A DNA stretch of 45,654 nucleotides from an uncultured Clostridia bacterium (GTDB lineage Bacteria > Bacillota > Clostridia > Oscillospirales > Acutalibacteraceae): positions 1 through 45,654 of the forward strand of contig CAMJJL010000011.1 in NCBI GenBank assembly GCA_946406145.1. The letters run 5' to 3'. Every line of letters begins with the position of its first letter. The stretch's first letter is position 1. The notes beneath the pieces are model-generated. The model saw only the letters and a list, made by a program, of their open reading frames with translations. It had not been told where the DNA came from and searched no databases. The position numbers were made by a program, and so were the translations under genes. Shown here one piece after another: positions 8,521 through 17,195 of this stretch.

Positions 8521-9654
8521 TCAAGCCCTGCTGCACGGACCGGATGTATATCCGCTCGGTGTGCCTTTCTGAATACAATTGATGAGATGTAATAAGCGTT
8601 CTGTCGCCGTATCGGCGTTCCAGACGTTGTTTATCGTGTCATAAGCGTTTTTCTGCAAGCGCTCTCTGAACGTTTTATCCTGTATCAAACTTTTAACGTT
8701 ATGATATAAAGAATTTGAGCCGTGCTTATCATAGATCAGACCGTTTTCCCCATGGGTAATCAAGAACGGTACGGAGCCGATCTCACGACAGGCGACAACC
8801 GCGCACGCGGAAGACATCGCCTCGTTCATCACAGCGCCCCAGCCCTCGTTTTTATCTGAGGTAAAAAGGAAGATATCCGCCTTTTGCATGTGCTCAAGCA
8901 CCTCAAAAGGCGCATACGGTCCGGTGAAAGAGATCCAGTCACTCAAGCCTTCATCAGCAACGATCCGCTCATATTGATTCCTCAGCTCGCCGATACCCAG
9001 CATCTCGATATGAAAGTCGAGGCGATCCTTTTTGAGCTGTTTGGCGAGCCGGATGATCTCCTCGGGGTGCTTGAGCTTGATGAATCGGCTGACCCAGATG
9101 ATGTTGATACGCCCATCCTGTGTTTTTTGCTCACGCAGAGCGTCATAGGGAACCTCCTTTATCTCAGGAAAATAGCCCCATTGATAGGTCTTGTTCGGAT
9201 AGGAGAAGATAAAGCGGCAGTCGGGCGCGGTATAGGCGGAGGCGCACAGCATATGCAGGTTCTTCGAGCGATATCGGATATCCTTTTGATACCTCATACG
9301 CCATACACGCGGATCAAACCGCCAGCGGAATTTTTTAAAGAATCGCTCGCTGTAGCGAAAGGTCAGCTTATTCTCGGCAAGACGCTTTTTGATAAAAACA
9401 TCGGGAGCGGAGCCGATGATGACCACGTCGCTCTCATCGCCCAGCCGCATCGCTTCCTTATAAGAATCCTCGTCGCGGTACGCGTTGACGGCATAGGGAG
9501 CGTCTTCCATATTTTCGTACCCCATCTCAAGGCGCTCCTCGGGGATCGGCTTTGTCGCCACAAAGCGAAAGCCGTCACCGATCTGCCGTATCATCGCCTT
9601 ACAGAAAGGCGTTTGGTGATGCAACAAAAAATTAGAAAAGAAAGTGATCGTCAT
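8521..9654 (-). CDS. Family 4 (GT-B) glycosyltransferase
   Basis: The ATG reading MTITFFSNFLLHHQTPFCKA is preferred (377 aa), because the open frame upstream of it begins with TTG and runs into the preceding gene. GT4 features include 'INIIWVSRFIKLKHPEEIIR' near residue 200, which opens the nucleotide-sugar domain, and the EX7E motif in NEGWGAVMNEAMSSACAVVA. The N-terminal 'HHQTPF' opening is typical of a WaaG-like subgroup. It starts 4 bases after the upstream GT4 stop and has no strong ribosome site, so coupling to the upstream gene is likely. Confidence 0.9.
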   Translation of the reverse strand: MTITFFSNFLLHHQTPFCKAMIRQIGDGFRFVATKPIPEERLEMGYENMEDAPYAVNAYRDEDSYKEAMRLGDESDVVIIGSAPDVFIKKRLAENKLTFRYSERFFKKFRWRFDPRVWRMRYQKDIRYRSKNLHMLCASAYTAPDCRFIFSYPNKTYQWGYFPEIKEVPYDALREQKTQDGRINIIWVSRFIKLKHPEEIIRLAKQLKKDRLDFHIEMLGIGELRNQYERIVADEGLSDWISFTGPYAPFEVLEHMQKADIFLFTSDKNEGWGAVMNEAMSSACAVVACREIGSVPFLITHGENGLIYDKHGSNSLYHNVKSLIQDKTFRERLQKNAYDTINNVWNADTATERLLHLINCIQKGTPSGYTSGPCSRA

Positions 9655-9658
9655 GTTG

Positions 9659-10882
9659 TCAACTCGTTTTCGCAATCGTTCCAAATGCCTGTTCCAACGC
9701 GGCGGTATTTGTCGATCTGTTATAGTCTGTCTCTGCCCTTTTTTTTGCGTTCATCCCCATTCGGGACGCTTGCTCTGTATCGGAGAAGACCGTATCCAGA
9801 TAATGCGCCAGCAGATGCGTTGAAGACGAGGGATAAAGAAATGCCTCTTTTCGATGCTCGGCAAAATCGCTGACGCCGCCGACATCCGCCGCGACACACG
9901 GTACGCCCAGCATCATCGCCTCAGCGAGAGAGTTCGGTGAATTCTCTATCGTAGAGGGCAAAACATAGACGTTAGCCCTCAGATATTCTGCTTTGATCTG
10001 TTTTTCCGACAAAACTCCGGTAAACTCCACATGATCGGCTAATCCGTATTTCAGGATCAAAGACTTGATATAGCGGATATAGGAGCTGTCCTTCAGCTCT
10101 CTCTTTGAAACGGAACCTTCGATCGGACTATATCCCGCGGCAACGATCTTCAGTCGGGGATATCTTTCTTTGAGCAACGCCGCAGCCTTCAATAAATAAT
10201 GAAACCCTTTCAGCGGATAGTAATATTGGCTGACAAAGATCCTGTGCGGTTCACAGTCGCTGTACTGCCACCCACCCTCATAAAAACTGCTCCTCAGCAT
10301 ATCGTTGCAGTGGTAATAAGCAGCGGTAGTGTTATAGGATCTCAAAACCGCTTTATCCAACGTCGACCTGCCGATAAAGTGGCGCGCCGCGGTGATGATC
10401 TCCTTTTCATCGGCTGCGACCTTGTACATATTTTGTATTTCTTTGCGAAGATTGGTTCTTCGTATGATATCTCGTATCGTGCGACGCCTGACGACCTTCT
10501 CCGGTACACCCTCCGCGTAGTGATCGGCACAGGCACAGGCGAGTCCTTGGGCAAACAGCACGGTTTTTCCCATCACATCCGCCTGACAGCATAACCTGAC
10601 AGCAGCGAGAGAGTAGTTTCGCTCGGTGCCGAAGATGATAATAACATCGGGATCCTCTTTTTTCATTATCACAGAAAATCGATCAGGATCGGTACAGGAA
10701 GCTGCGTCGATCCATCCGATCGTGCTGCCCTCAAAGGTGACGGAATCGGAATCTGACTTTCTGTAAGAAAACAGCGTAATCTCATGCAGCGGAGCAAGCT
10801 GAGAAATCATGCCCTTGATCCATGCGGGACAGGTCAACACCTGATCCTTATACACCGCGCTGCATATCAACATCAGTTTCAT
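9659..10882 (-). CDS. Family 4 (GT-B) glycosyltransferase
   Basis: This 407-aa protein has an N-terminal acceptor domain starting 'MKLMLICSAVYKDQVLTCPA' and a C-terminal GT4 domain with 'IFVSQYYYPLKGFHYLLKAA', 'VEFTGVLSEKQIKAEYLRAN' and the EX7E motif in IENSPNSLAEAMMLGVPCVA. The ATG has an AAGGTG site and lies 35 bases inside the end of the membrane polymerase gene. It should add a sugar with retention of configuration; donor unknown. Confidence 0.92.
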   Translation of the reverse strand: MKLMLICSAVYKDQVLTCPAWIKGMISQLAPLHEITLFSYRKSDSDSVTFEGSTIGWIDAASCTDPDRFSVIMKKEDPDVIIIFGTERNYSLAAVRLCCQADVMGKTVLFAQGLACACADHYAEGVPEKVVRRRTIRDIIRRTNLRKEIQNMYKVAADEKEIITAARHFIGRSTLDKAVLRSYNTTAAYYHCNDMLRSSFYEGGWQYSDCEPHRIFVSQYYYPLKGFHYLLKAAALLKERYPRLKIVAAGYSPIEGSVSKRELKDSSYIRYIKSLILKYGLADHVEFTGVLSEKQIKAEYLRANVYVLPSTIENSPNSLAEAMMLGVPCVAADVGGVSDFAEHRKEAFLYPSSSTHLLAHYLDTVFSDTEQASRMGMNAKKRAETDYNRSTNTAALEQAFGTIAKTS

Positions 10883-12170
10883 TCGTTTTCACCTTGCTCT
10901 GTAATACGTTTACCTTCACTAAAGGAGTGGGCTTTTCGACCTTTTTATGCAGATACGGATCATGTCCGTAGATCGCGCATATCACGATCGGCATATACAG
11001 GCAGTAAACATCCAGCCACATATTCGTATTGATAAACGAAAGGAATATCGGCTGAGCGAACGCCCAGATCATATAGCAGTATCCCATTTGATCTTTCAAA
11101 GGCTTAAAGAATACGAGATAGATCCCTCGATACATCAGCACCATCAGACCTCCTCCGATAAGGCCGAAGTTAGCGAGATTATCTAAGATGAACGAGTGAC
11201 CGCTCGTCCCGTTCTTTCTTTGGAACAGATTTCCGAATAACGGATCTCTGAAAAATGATTTTATCGAGATCATATATAACTCGTCTCGCTTATCACTGAA
11301 TCCCGCAACTGAACTTTTACCGAGGAAAAGCACCTTCAGCTTATCGATGATCGAGCTCTCGCCCACTTGTTCACCCACAGCGGTGATGATCGCGCCGATG
11401 GTCGAACGAAACAGCAGTACTATCAACACAAGCATCAGTATCAAAATGAAGAAGCGCTTGACGGTAATACCTTTCGGAAGAAAAAACAGCATTGTTGACG
11501 TCATCAGCAGAATAAATGCGTAGGTATATTCTGCGGTTATCACCATCGTATATGTCAGTACAGTGAGTAAGATCGTCGGTATGATATGCAGCTTTTTCAT
11601 CTTAAAAGCTATCACGACAAACGGATAGAGAAGTACCGTCATATAGACGAAATGATAGCCTCCGATATTCATCCAATCGTACATTACCGCAACAGGATCA
11701 TCAGAGGTCAATATTGTCGCCAATACACGAGCCGCTTCGGGATACTGAATACACCCGATGGTCGTGGTGACTCCCGTGATGATAAAACCGATCACGATCA
11801 CAGTTGTATACAGCGCCGAAAAGAAGGGGCGTGTCACTAAATAATAACCGATACAGGCAGGCATCACAAAAAGCAACGTCTGATATCCCGACAACAGTAC
11901 ATCCTGGTTGTGGTAATACAAAAGAATAATCACCTGATAAATGACAAACGGCAGTAAAAACAGAAGAAATCCCCGTGTATTCTTCAATTGACACGTCACA
12001 AAAGTAAACAACACCACTACTACCACCAGCGCCATGTAGGAGTAGGTGGTCAGGTAAGTGCTCACGGATCGCTGAACGATCGGCATAATCCCGTATATCA
12101 GCAGAAAGATCAGGACAAAGCTCTTGTAATTCAGTTTTTTAAAGAAAGTCTTGATTTTTTCCAGATACAT
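10848..12170 (-). CDS. O-antigen polymerase/ligase-like integral membrane protein (Wzy type)
   Basis: This 440-aa protein has roughly ten to eleven hydrophobic segments spread from residue 18 to 405, a larger extracytoplasmic stretch around 285-335 with 'GKSSVAGFSDKRDELYMISI', 'RDPLFGNLF' and 'NGTSGHSFILDNLANFGLIG', and then further membrane spans. The 'G-HS---D-L---G--G' block is the signature of the Wzy_C/O-antigen ligase superfamily. It should polymerise or transfer lipid-linked glycan outside the membrane. A Wzy-like protein beside an ABC-2 exporter is unusual, because the two usually belong to alternative routes. A ligase-like role is therefore possible. Confidence 0.85.
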   Translation of the reverse strand: MYLEKIKTFFKKLNYKSFVLIFLLIYGIMPIVQRSVSTYLTTYSYMALVVVVVLFTFVTCQLKNTRGFLLFLLPFVIYQVIILLYYHNQDVLLSGYQTLLFVMPACIGYYLVTRPFFSALYTTVIVIGFIITGVTTTIGCIQYPEAARVLATILTSDDPVAVMYDWMNIGGYHFVYMTVLLYPFVVIAFKMKKLHIIPTILLTVLTYTMVITAEYTYAFILLMTSTMLFFLPKGITVKRFFILILMLVLIVLLFRSTIGAIITAVGEQVGESSIIDKLKVLFLGKSSVAGFSDKRDELYMISIKSFFRDPLFGNLFQRKNGTSGHSFILDNLANFGLIGGGLMVLMYRGIYLVFFKPLKDQMGYCYMIWAFAQPIFLSFINTNMWLDVYCLYMPIVICAIYGHDPYLHKKVEKPTPLVKVNVLQSKVKTNETDVDMQRGV

Positions 12171-12198
12171 TCCGTGAACTCACTTTTTCGGTTCTAGA

Positions 12199-13377
12199 TT
12201 ATTTGATGAATTCCCTGCGAAGAAATGCCAGAATCTTCTTCGCCTGGACGATATTGGACTTGTTTTCGAGTACGAAGCTCCGCGCTGAAAGCGCCTTTTT
12301 CCTGCGCTCTTCAAAGGACTGTGCAAAAATATTTTTGAGCTGTTCGGCAACACCGCCGGGACTTTCGTCCTCCAACAAATACACATACGGATCATACTCC
12401 GCAGGCATACCGGGCAGCTTTGTGGTCAGCGTCGGAGTGCCCGACACCATATATTCCATATTTTTGGACGGAAATGAATACTTGGTATATTCGGGTGCGG
12501 TGGGTCGGGGATTGACCAGCAGCGAAGCCTTCTGTTCTTCTTCGACGATCTCCCGGTTTTTCTTAATGCCCAAATAATGAACATTCAAATGCTTTTTCGC
12601 GAGCTGTTCCAACTCCTCACGATAATCGCCGTCGCCGTAAATGTTCAGCTCGGCATCGGGGATCTCCGCCTTGACGAAGCCCTCGACCAGATTGACGATC
12701 CCGTAAATGCGCTTCAAGCTGCCTGCATATAAAATCACGCGCTTACCGCATGAGAGCTCATAGGGCGTCTGCTCCCCGGGCTGAGGAGCGTTTGCGTCCA
12801 CATGACCCTCGAGCACGATATACGGCTTGTTCTCGGGATTGACGCGCTTGCTCATCTCGTCCGTCAACAGAATGAATGCGTCGGTCTTACGGAATAACCG
12901 ATTATTGAATCTCTTTAATAAAGCACTCTCGCGCTCCATATCTGGCAGATCGGTGACGATTGAGATAACGGGGATCTTCCGCATCCGCGCCGCCAAAGTC
13001 ATACCGTAAGCGTTCGCGATGTTCAGACAGTCGCATATGGCGAGGGTTTCGCAATCCTTCTTAGCTCTGAGTACACCGAAGAAGGTGCCGCAAAAGATCA
13101 TCAGCTGACGAAAGATCGGCAGGTTCAATGTCGTGATATAGTGAAAATACGCGTTACCCTCCTGCTCGTCGTGCTCGCGGATCAGCTTCCTTGCAGTGAC
13201 TGCGCGATTGATCGGCAGTCCCGAGAAGCACCGCACCTCGGCGCCGTTGGCGGAAAGTCCCTTGATCAGCAGCCCGTGGTACTTCTGATCGGGGGTCAGC
13301 ACGGATACATTGCGCTCACTGACGATTTTGTTGTACGTCTTATCGGTACAGTTCGAGTACCCGTAAAGGATCCGCAT
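12199..13377 (-). CDS. Family 4 (GT-B) glycosyltransferase
   Basis: This 392-aa GT4 protein has a 'RVILYAGSLKRIYGIVNLVE' segment near 222 that starts the donor-binding domain, then 'IYGDGDYREELEQLAKKHLN', 'VHYLGIKKNREIVEEEQKAS' and the 'KYSFPSKNMEYMVSGTPTL' block, which replaces the classical EX7E in the capsule-type subgroup. The ATG overlaps the stop of the deacetylase gene as TAATG, a classical coupling junction. It ends 28 bases before the polymerase gene. Substrate unknown. Confidence 0.92.
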   Translation of the reverse strand: MRILYGYSNCTDKTYNKIVSERNVSVLTPDQKYHGLLIKGLSANGAEVRCFSGLPINRAVTARKLIREHDEQEGNAYFHYITTLNLPIFRQLMIFCGTFFGVLRAKKDCETLAICDCLNIANAYGMTLAARMRKIPVISIVTDLPDMERESALLKRFNNRLFRKTDAFILLTDEMSKRVNPENKPYIVLEGHVDANAPQPGEQTPYELSCGKRVILYAGSLKRIYGIVNLVEGFVKAEIPDAELNIYGDGDYREELEQLAKKHLNVHYLGIKKNREIVEEEQKASLLVNPRPTAPEYTKYSFPSKNMEYMVSGTPTLTTKLPGMPAEYDPYVYLLEDESPGGVAEQLKNIFAQSFEERRKKALSARSFVLENKSNIVQAKKILAFLRREFIK

Positions 13378-14129
13378 TACAGTTCTTTATATCCTCTCAA
13401 CGTGATTGACGGCTGCGCGCCGTAGGGTGGGATCGGATTGCCAAACGGAATCCCATCCTCCATGCCTCTTCTACCGATCAGCTTCCCCTCCCTGTCATAA
13501 TCGGGGTGGATCATGATCTCGGTATTGTCGGGCACATCAAAGCCGTCGATATCCATGACATAGGCGAAATAAACGGTCGTGATGAAGCCCTGCTCTTTCA
13601 GCCACTTGTTATAGCGCTGCTTGACCAGCCGCTTGATGAACGAGATCTGTCCCGCGTTGCGGTGGAGCCTGATCTTATTGATGCCGTGCTCCCGGCAGAC
13701 CTTTACGACGATCGGAGCAACAAAAATGCCGGTGTGGATATGGTGGTGCGAGTCGGCGTGCGTGATCGCAATGCCCGCCGCCTGTATCTTCTCGACCTGT
13801 GCGGTGAGCTCCTTGTAGATCGCGTCTTTTTCTTCAGGCGTCAGCCGTTTGGTACGGTCATACTTTTTATTGAATCGTCCGTCGGTCACGAACCGCGGAC
13901 AGCTTTTGATATCCTCGGTCAGCGGTACACCCTCGGTAAGATTGAGGTGGATACCGATCTGATCGATGAAGCCGCGCGCTTTTGCCATCGCAACCGCTTC
14001 ATCAAAATATGCGCCTGTCGCCATCATGGTAGTATCGGTGGCGAGACTCTTTTCAAAGGTCTCGGCAATCGCCTTGGAACAATGCTCATTCAAGCCGAAA
14101 TCATCGGCGTTTATCGTTACCGTTGGCAT
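13377..14129 (-). CDS. ChbG/HpnK (YdjC) family carbohydrate deacetylase
   Basis: The protein has 250 residues from an ATG with a strong GGAGGG site six bases upstream; the open frame begins 11 codons earlier inside the upstream gene. It carries the family's metal-site motifs: 'TINADDFGLNEHCSKAI' (DD near residues 8-9) and 'ITHADSHHHIHTG' near 118-130 with the catalytic/metal His cluster. Known members remove N-acetyl groups from chitooligosaccharides (ChbG) or hopanoid glucosamine (HpnK). In this operon it most likely de-N-acetylates an amino sugar of the polymer or its lipid-linked precursor, giving a free amine and positive charge. That role is inference from context. Confidence 0.92.
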   Translation of the reverse strand: MPTVTINADDFGLNEHCSKAIAETFEKSLATDTTMMATGAYFDEAVAMAKARGFIDQIGIHLNLTEGVPLTEDIKSCPRFVTDGRFNKKYDRTKRLTPEEKDAIYKELTAQVEKIQAAGIAITHADSHHHIHTGIFVAPIVVKVCREHGINKIRLHRNAGQISFIKRLVKQRYNKWLKEQGFITTVYFAYVMDIDGFDVPDNTEIMIHPDYDREGKLIGRRGMEDGIPFGNPIPPYGAQPSITLRGYKEL

Positions 14130-14130
14130 T

Positions 14131-15285
14131 TTATCCCTCCAAAGCTCTTCTCGCGATCTCACGGTAAGAGAAGGTTTTCATTCCCTTTTCCTGCGCGATC
14201 CGCTTCATTTCATCTATCTGATCCAAGGCGCGCATGATACACGCCTTATACTCTTCTTCGTCATCTTTTTCCAAAAACAGGCAGTTACCGCCTAAATCGA
14301 CGTGCTCAAAGCCCTTGATGTACTTGAACAGGCATGGCACGCCCATCCCGACCGCCTGCTCCCATAACACGGAGTGGAGTCCGGGAAAAGCAACCAGATC
14401 CGCCGCCGCGAAATCCTCGTAGATATCCTCCGATTTGCGCCACCCGATATGGATGACTTTATCGGTGAGATTGCGCTCAAACTCCGCTTTGAGATTATCC
14501 GCTACGCTTCCGAAAACGATCAGCTTGATGCGGTCATCGGAAATGCTGTTGACAGCGCGCATCAGCTTGAGCACCTGCGGCTTGTTGTGATCGATCTTAC
14601 CGCCTGTCACAATGACGATATCACTGTCGGATACGCCGTAAGCACGGCGATGTTGTGAACGCACCTCGGGACGAAGCGCCTTTTCTACCGCGTCGTCATC
14701 CGCGCCCATGACCAGCAGCTCACACTTGTCGGCAGGCAGGTCATACATTTCTTTGAGAAAATCGACGCGCGCAGGCACAACACCGTAAAACTTCGAGGTA
14801 AACGGCTCTATGATATGTGCACAGCGTTTCCAGATAATTCTATGCAGGATGTTCTTCGACAAGAAGTTCGTCGCGCTGTTGTTGAAGTCGGCATGATTAT
14901 CGACATAGACCTTTATCCCGGGATGCTTTTTCAGATAATCCGCAACGATATCCATATCCGAAAACTGGCATCCATGAATGAACAGCACATCGGGATTTGT
15001 CTGTTCCAGAGCTTCCTTAACGCCCTGATAGCGCCGCAGGATCCGATATAGCTTATCTGGTTTTTGACAGGCGAGCCGACGCACGGGGATTCCGTATTCG
15101 TTCAGATACTCCCTTTTTCCCTGATGATCGGTAAACTGTCCGTTATTGTCAAAGGTCTCAACAGACGCGATGATCTCCACCTCATACCCGAGCGCCAGAT
15201 GAAACTTCGGCAGCATATTCTCTTGATAAGAATATCCGTCAGCATAATAGTTTGCTAAACACACATGAACGACTTTGTTCTTCAT
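14131..15285 (-). CDS. Family 4-like (GT-B) glycosyltransferase
   Basis: The protein has 384 residues from the MKNKVVHVCLANYYADGYSY start; a TTG four codons upstream is less likely. It has a GT-B layout: an N-terminal domain with 'HVCLANYYADGYSYQEN' and a C-terminal domain with 'DIVIVTGGKIDHNKPQVLKL', 'VIHIGWRKSEDIYEDFAAAD' and 'AFPGLHSVLWEQAVGMGVPC'. The last block matches the EX7E region, but the first Glu is replaced (FPGLHSVLWE), a divergence also seen in some capsule transferases. It overlaps the ribosome site of the deacetylase gene, which starts one base downstream, and probably acts just before or after that enzyme. Confidence 0.87.
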   Translation of the reverse strand: MKNKVVHVCLANYYADGYSYQENMLPKFHLALGYEVEIIASVETFDNNGQFTDHQGKREYLNEYGIPVRRLACQKPDKLYRILRRYQGVKEALEQTNPDVLFIHGCQFSDMDIVADYLKKHPGIKVYVDNHADFNNSATNFLSKNILHRIIWKRCAHIIEPFTSKFYGVVPARVDFLKEMYDLPADKCELLVMGADDDAVEKALRPEVRSQHRRAYGVSDSDIVIVTGGKIDHNKPQVLKLMRAVNSISDDRIKLIVFGSVADNLKAEFERNLTDKVIHIGWRKSEDIYEDFAAADLVAFPGLHSVLWEQAVGMGVPCLFKYIKGFEHVDLGGNCLFLEKDDEEEYKACIMRALDQIDEMKRIAQEKGMKTFSYREIARRALEG

Positions 15286-15323
15286 TTTACAACCCAATTA
15301 TTAAACCATGTACCGAAAAGACA

Positions 15324-16559
15324 TTATTCTGTGACCCTATTCTCGATGCATTCGATATACTTCTTCACAGAGTTGTCTTTTGACGCGTGTTCAATCACAT
15401 ATTTGCGACTGTTCGACGGTTTGTTCTGTCTCTTTATGCTTTTCCTTTCGTGATAGGCGTCTTCGATCGCCGAGGCAAGCGCTTCGACGCTCTCCGGCTC
15501 TACGCAAATGCCCGCGCCGGATTCTTCAAAGATTTGTGCGAGCTCGCTGTCGGTATCGAATGAGGCGATGATCGGCGTGTTGCATGCCATAATATTCCAT
15601 GTTTTGCTGGGCATGGCGGTTTTGCTGACGCCCTTCTTGCAGGTGATGAGCGCAATATCGCCCATGCTGTACGCTTCTGCTACACGGTATTCCGGTACCA
15701 GCGGAAAGATGGATACATTACTCAGTTGATGGTTTCGCACCATTCTCCGTGCCTCTTCGAACTCGGCTCCTCCTCCGAAAACAGCAAAATGTATGCTGTG
15801 CTCATCTTTCAATTGCTCGGCAGCCTTGAGGATGATTTTCGCACCCTGAGAGGCGCCGAAATTGCCGGCATAGACAACAATGAATTGGTCGCGATCGATG
15901 TGGTAGTCATCGAACAGCAGATTCATCTTTCTGGGAATAGGCCGCACGGTTTCAGGGTCGACCCAGTTGCCGATGACAGTGATCTTCTTTTCTTCGACGC
16001 CTTCACTGATCAGGTTCTTCTTGACAGTGTCATTGAGCGCGATGATACTCGTGCAGCGTTTGAACGTCTTTTTGGAGATCCACTCACCGAGTTTGAAGGT
16101 CAGAGAATGCTTTCTGACCAAACCGGAGGTCACGAGAGAATCAGGGAACAGATCCTGAACCGAGTAGACCATCCTTGCTCGAAGCTGACCGGCCACCTTG
16201 CCGGCAAACAACCCTTGAGTCGGCGGCGTGCTGACCGCAAAGACAGCGTCTACATCGGTATATTTGCGTGCAATTTGATTCCCTCTGAAATTACACCAAA
16301 GATAACGAAAAGCCTTGACCACCGGGTTGCTCCCTTCGGCGGGAGCCCAGTATCTATGTACATGAATATGCGTGAAATCTTCATGTTTATTATCTCTGTA
16401 CTTTTTCGCTTCTTCTGCGGAAATACCGCGCGATGGTATCGGACATACCACGCAGACCTCATGACCTGCGTGTACCAGTCCGTTGATAATATCTTGTTCC
16501 AGATGACCAAAAGCAGTATTTTCCGGGTAAAAATATGCGTTAAGGAATAGTATTTTCAT
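15324..16559 (-). CDS. Family 4 glycosyltransferase (WcaI/WbuB-like), first gene of the operon
   Basis: This 411-aa protein starts 'MKILFLNAYFYPENTAFGHL', a WcaI/WbuB-like opening, and contains 'VYSVQDLFPDSLVTSGLV', 'VVYAGNFGASQGAKIILKAA' and 'AMPSKTWNIMACNTPIIASF' in place of the classical EX7E. Related enzymes (WbuB) add the second sugar to undecaprenyl-PP-linked glycan. No phosphosugar initiating transferase is present in this stretch, so the lipid-linked primer must be made elsewhere. An AAGGA sequence lies only 2 bases before the ATG, a short spacing that may limit translation. It is the first gene after the promoter at 17010-17038. Confidence 0.93.
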   Translation of the reverse strand: MKILFLNAYFYPENTAFGHLEQDIINGLVHAGHEVCVVCPIPSRGISAEEAKKYRDNKHEDFTHIHVHRYWAPAEGSNPVVKAFRYLWCNFRGNQIARKYTDVDAVFAVSTPPTQGLFAGKVAGQLRARMVYSVQDLFPDSLVTSGLVRKHSLTFKLGEWISKKTFKRCTSIIALNDTVKKNLISEGVEEKKITVIGNWVDPETVRPIPRKMNLLFDDYHIDRDQFIVVYAGNFGASQGAKIILKAAEQLKDEHSIHFAVFGGGAEFEEARRMVRNHQLSNVSIFPLVPEYRVAEAYSMGDIALITCKKGVSKTAMPSKTWNIMACNTPIIASFDTDSELAQIFEESGAGICVEPESVEALASAIEDAYHERKSIKRQNKPSNSRKYVIEHASKDNSVKKYIECIENRVTE

Positions 16560-17003
16560 AGTCCTTCTTTTACTCTTTTAAGCGCCTTGAACCGATTCTT
16601 CTATTCTCGGAATAAAGCGGATTGTTGTTCTCTCTGATGAATAATCTGACTACGCAATCCGCACACTTGAATGACGCAGTATTGCCTCTAATAACTCACA
16701 GATTCGTGTTCGTAGATGATAGCGGGCAGCGATCTGCCGGGTTTTATCAATCAGTCAGCATAATATACCGACCTTTTCTCAAATCATTGTTTCCGTTTTC
16801 GAACAAAATGCTCGGATTTGATCTCCATGCAAACCTGCATGGGTATAGAAAACGACTCGTGCCGCAGCACCGCAATCTTTCTTTTTTCGAATATCCGCAT
16901 CTCGAAAAACATACACGGTTAAGCCCCCTCAGAAATATCGCAGTTTTTATGAAAAATGATAAAAAACAGCGAAAAAAGTCATAATTCCCCATTAAAAAAC
17001 TTA
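16560..17003 (-). promoter_or_regulatory. Long untranslated leader of the polysaccharide operon
   Basis: Transcription from the promoter at 17010-17038 would start near 17003, leaving about 440 nt before the first gene. No convincing gene lies in it. I see a perfect 7-bp hairpin with 4-nt loop at 16825-16842 (CCATGCA/TGCATGG) and an 8-bp inverted repeat TTTTTCGA/TCGAAAAA at 16883-16909. Such length suggests regulation by attenuation, antitermination or an RNA ligand, but I do not recognise a known riboswitch class. Confidence 0.5.
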
Positions 17004-17009
17004 CTGCTA

Positions 17010-17038
17010 ATTATATCACGATTATATTGTTTTGTCAA
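17010..17038 (-). promoter_or_regulatory. Consensus sigma-A promoter of the polysaccharide operon
   Basis: On the minus strand the sequence reads TTGACA (17033-17038), a 17-bp spacer, then TATAAT (17010-17015): a perfect match to the housekeeping consensus at the ideal spacing. The flanks are AT-rich. The stretch 17039-17156 upstream of it is AT-rich and shows no gene. Confidence 0.88.
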
Positions 17039-17156
17039 TTAGTGACAGCTTTTCGTAATAATTTTGTTAAATCTACATAAAGTATCCTATCACATTACCA
17101 TCAAAGCAACAGGCTTTATTGTATTATGTTGATAAAATTTCGTGGTTGTTTGCAAA

Positions 17157-17195
17157 TAAAAAAGTCGAAATAAGGGTAACCCTTTATTTCGACCG
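17157..17195 (-). terminator. Rho-independent terminator of spoVAD
   Basis: An inverted repeat of 14-15 bp (GTCGAAATAAGGGT with a one-base bulge on the other arm) overlaps the last codons and stop of the gene and is followed on the minus strand by TTTTTTATTT. The hairpin partly lies inside the coding region, consistent with a 3' end formed after a truncation. Confidence 0.85.

Noticed and set aside
16622..16992. Small open frames on both strands (120 codons plus, 81 codons minus) in the operon leader
   Set aside because: The products show no recognisable family, and no good ribosome site precedes either start; better explained as untranslated leader.
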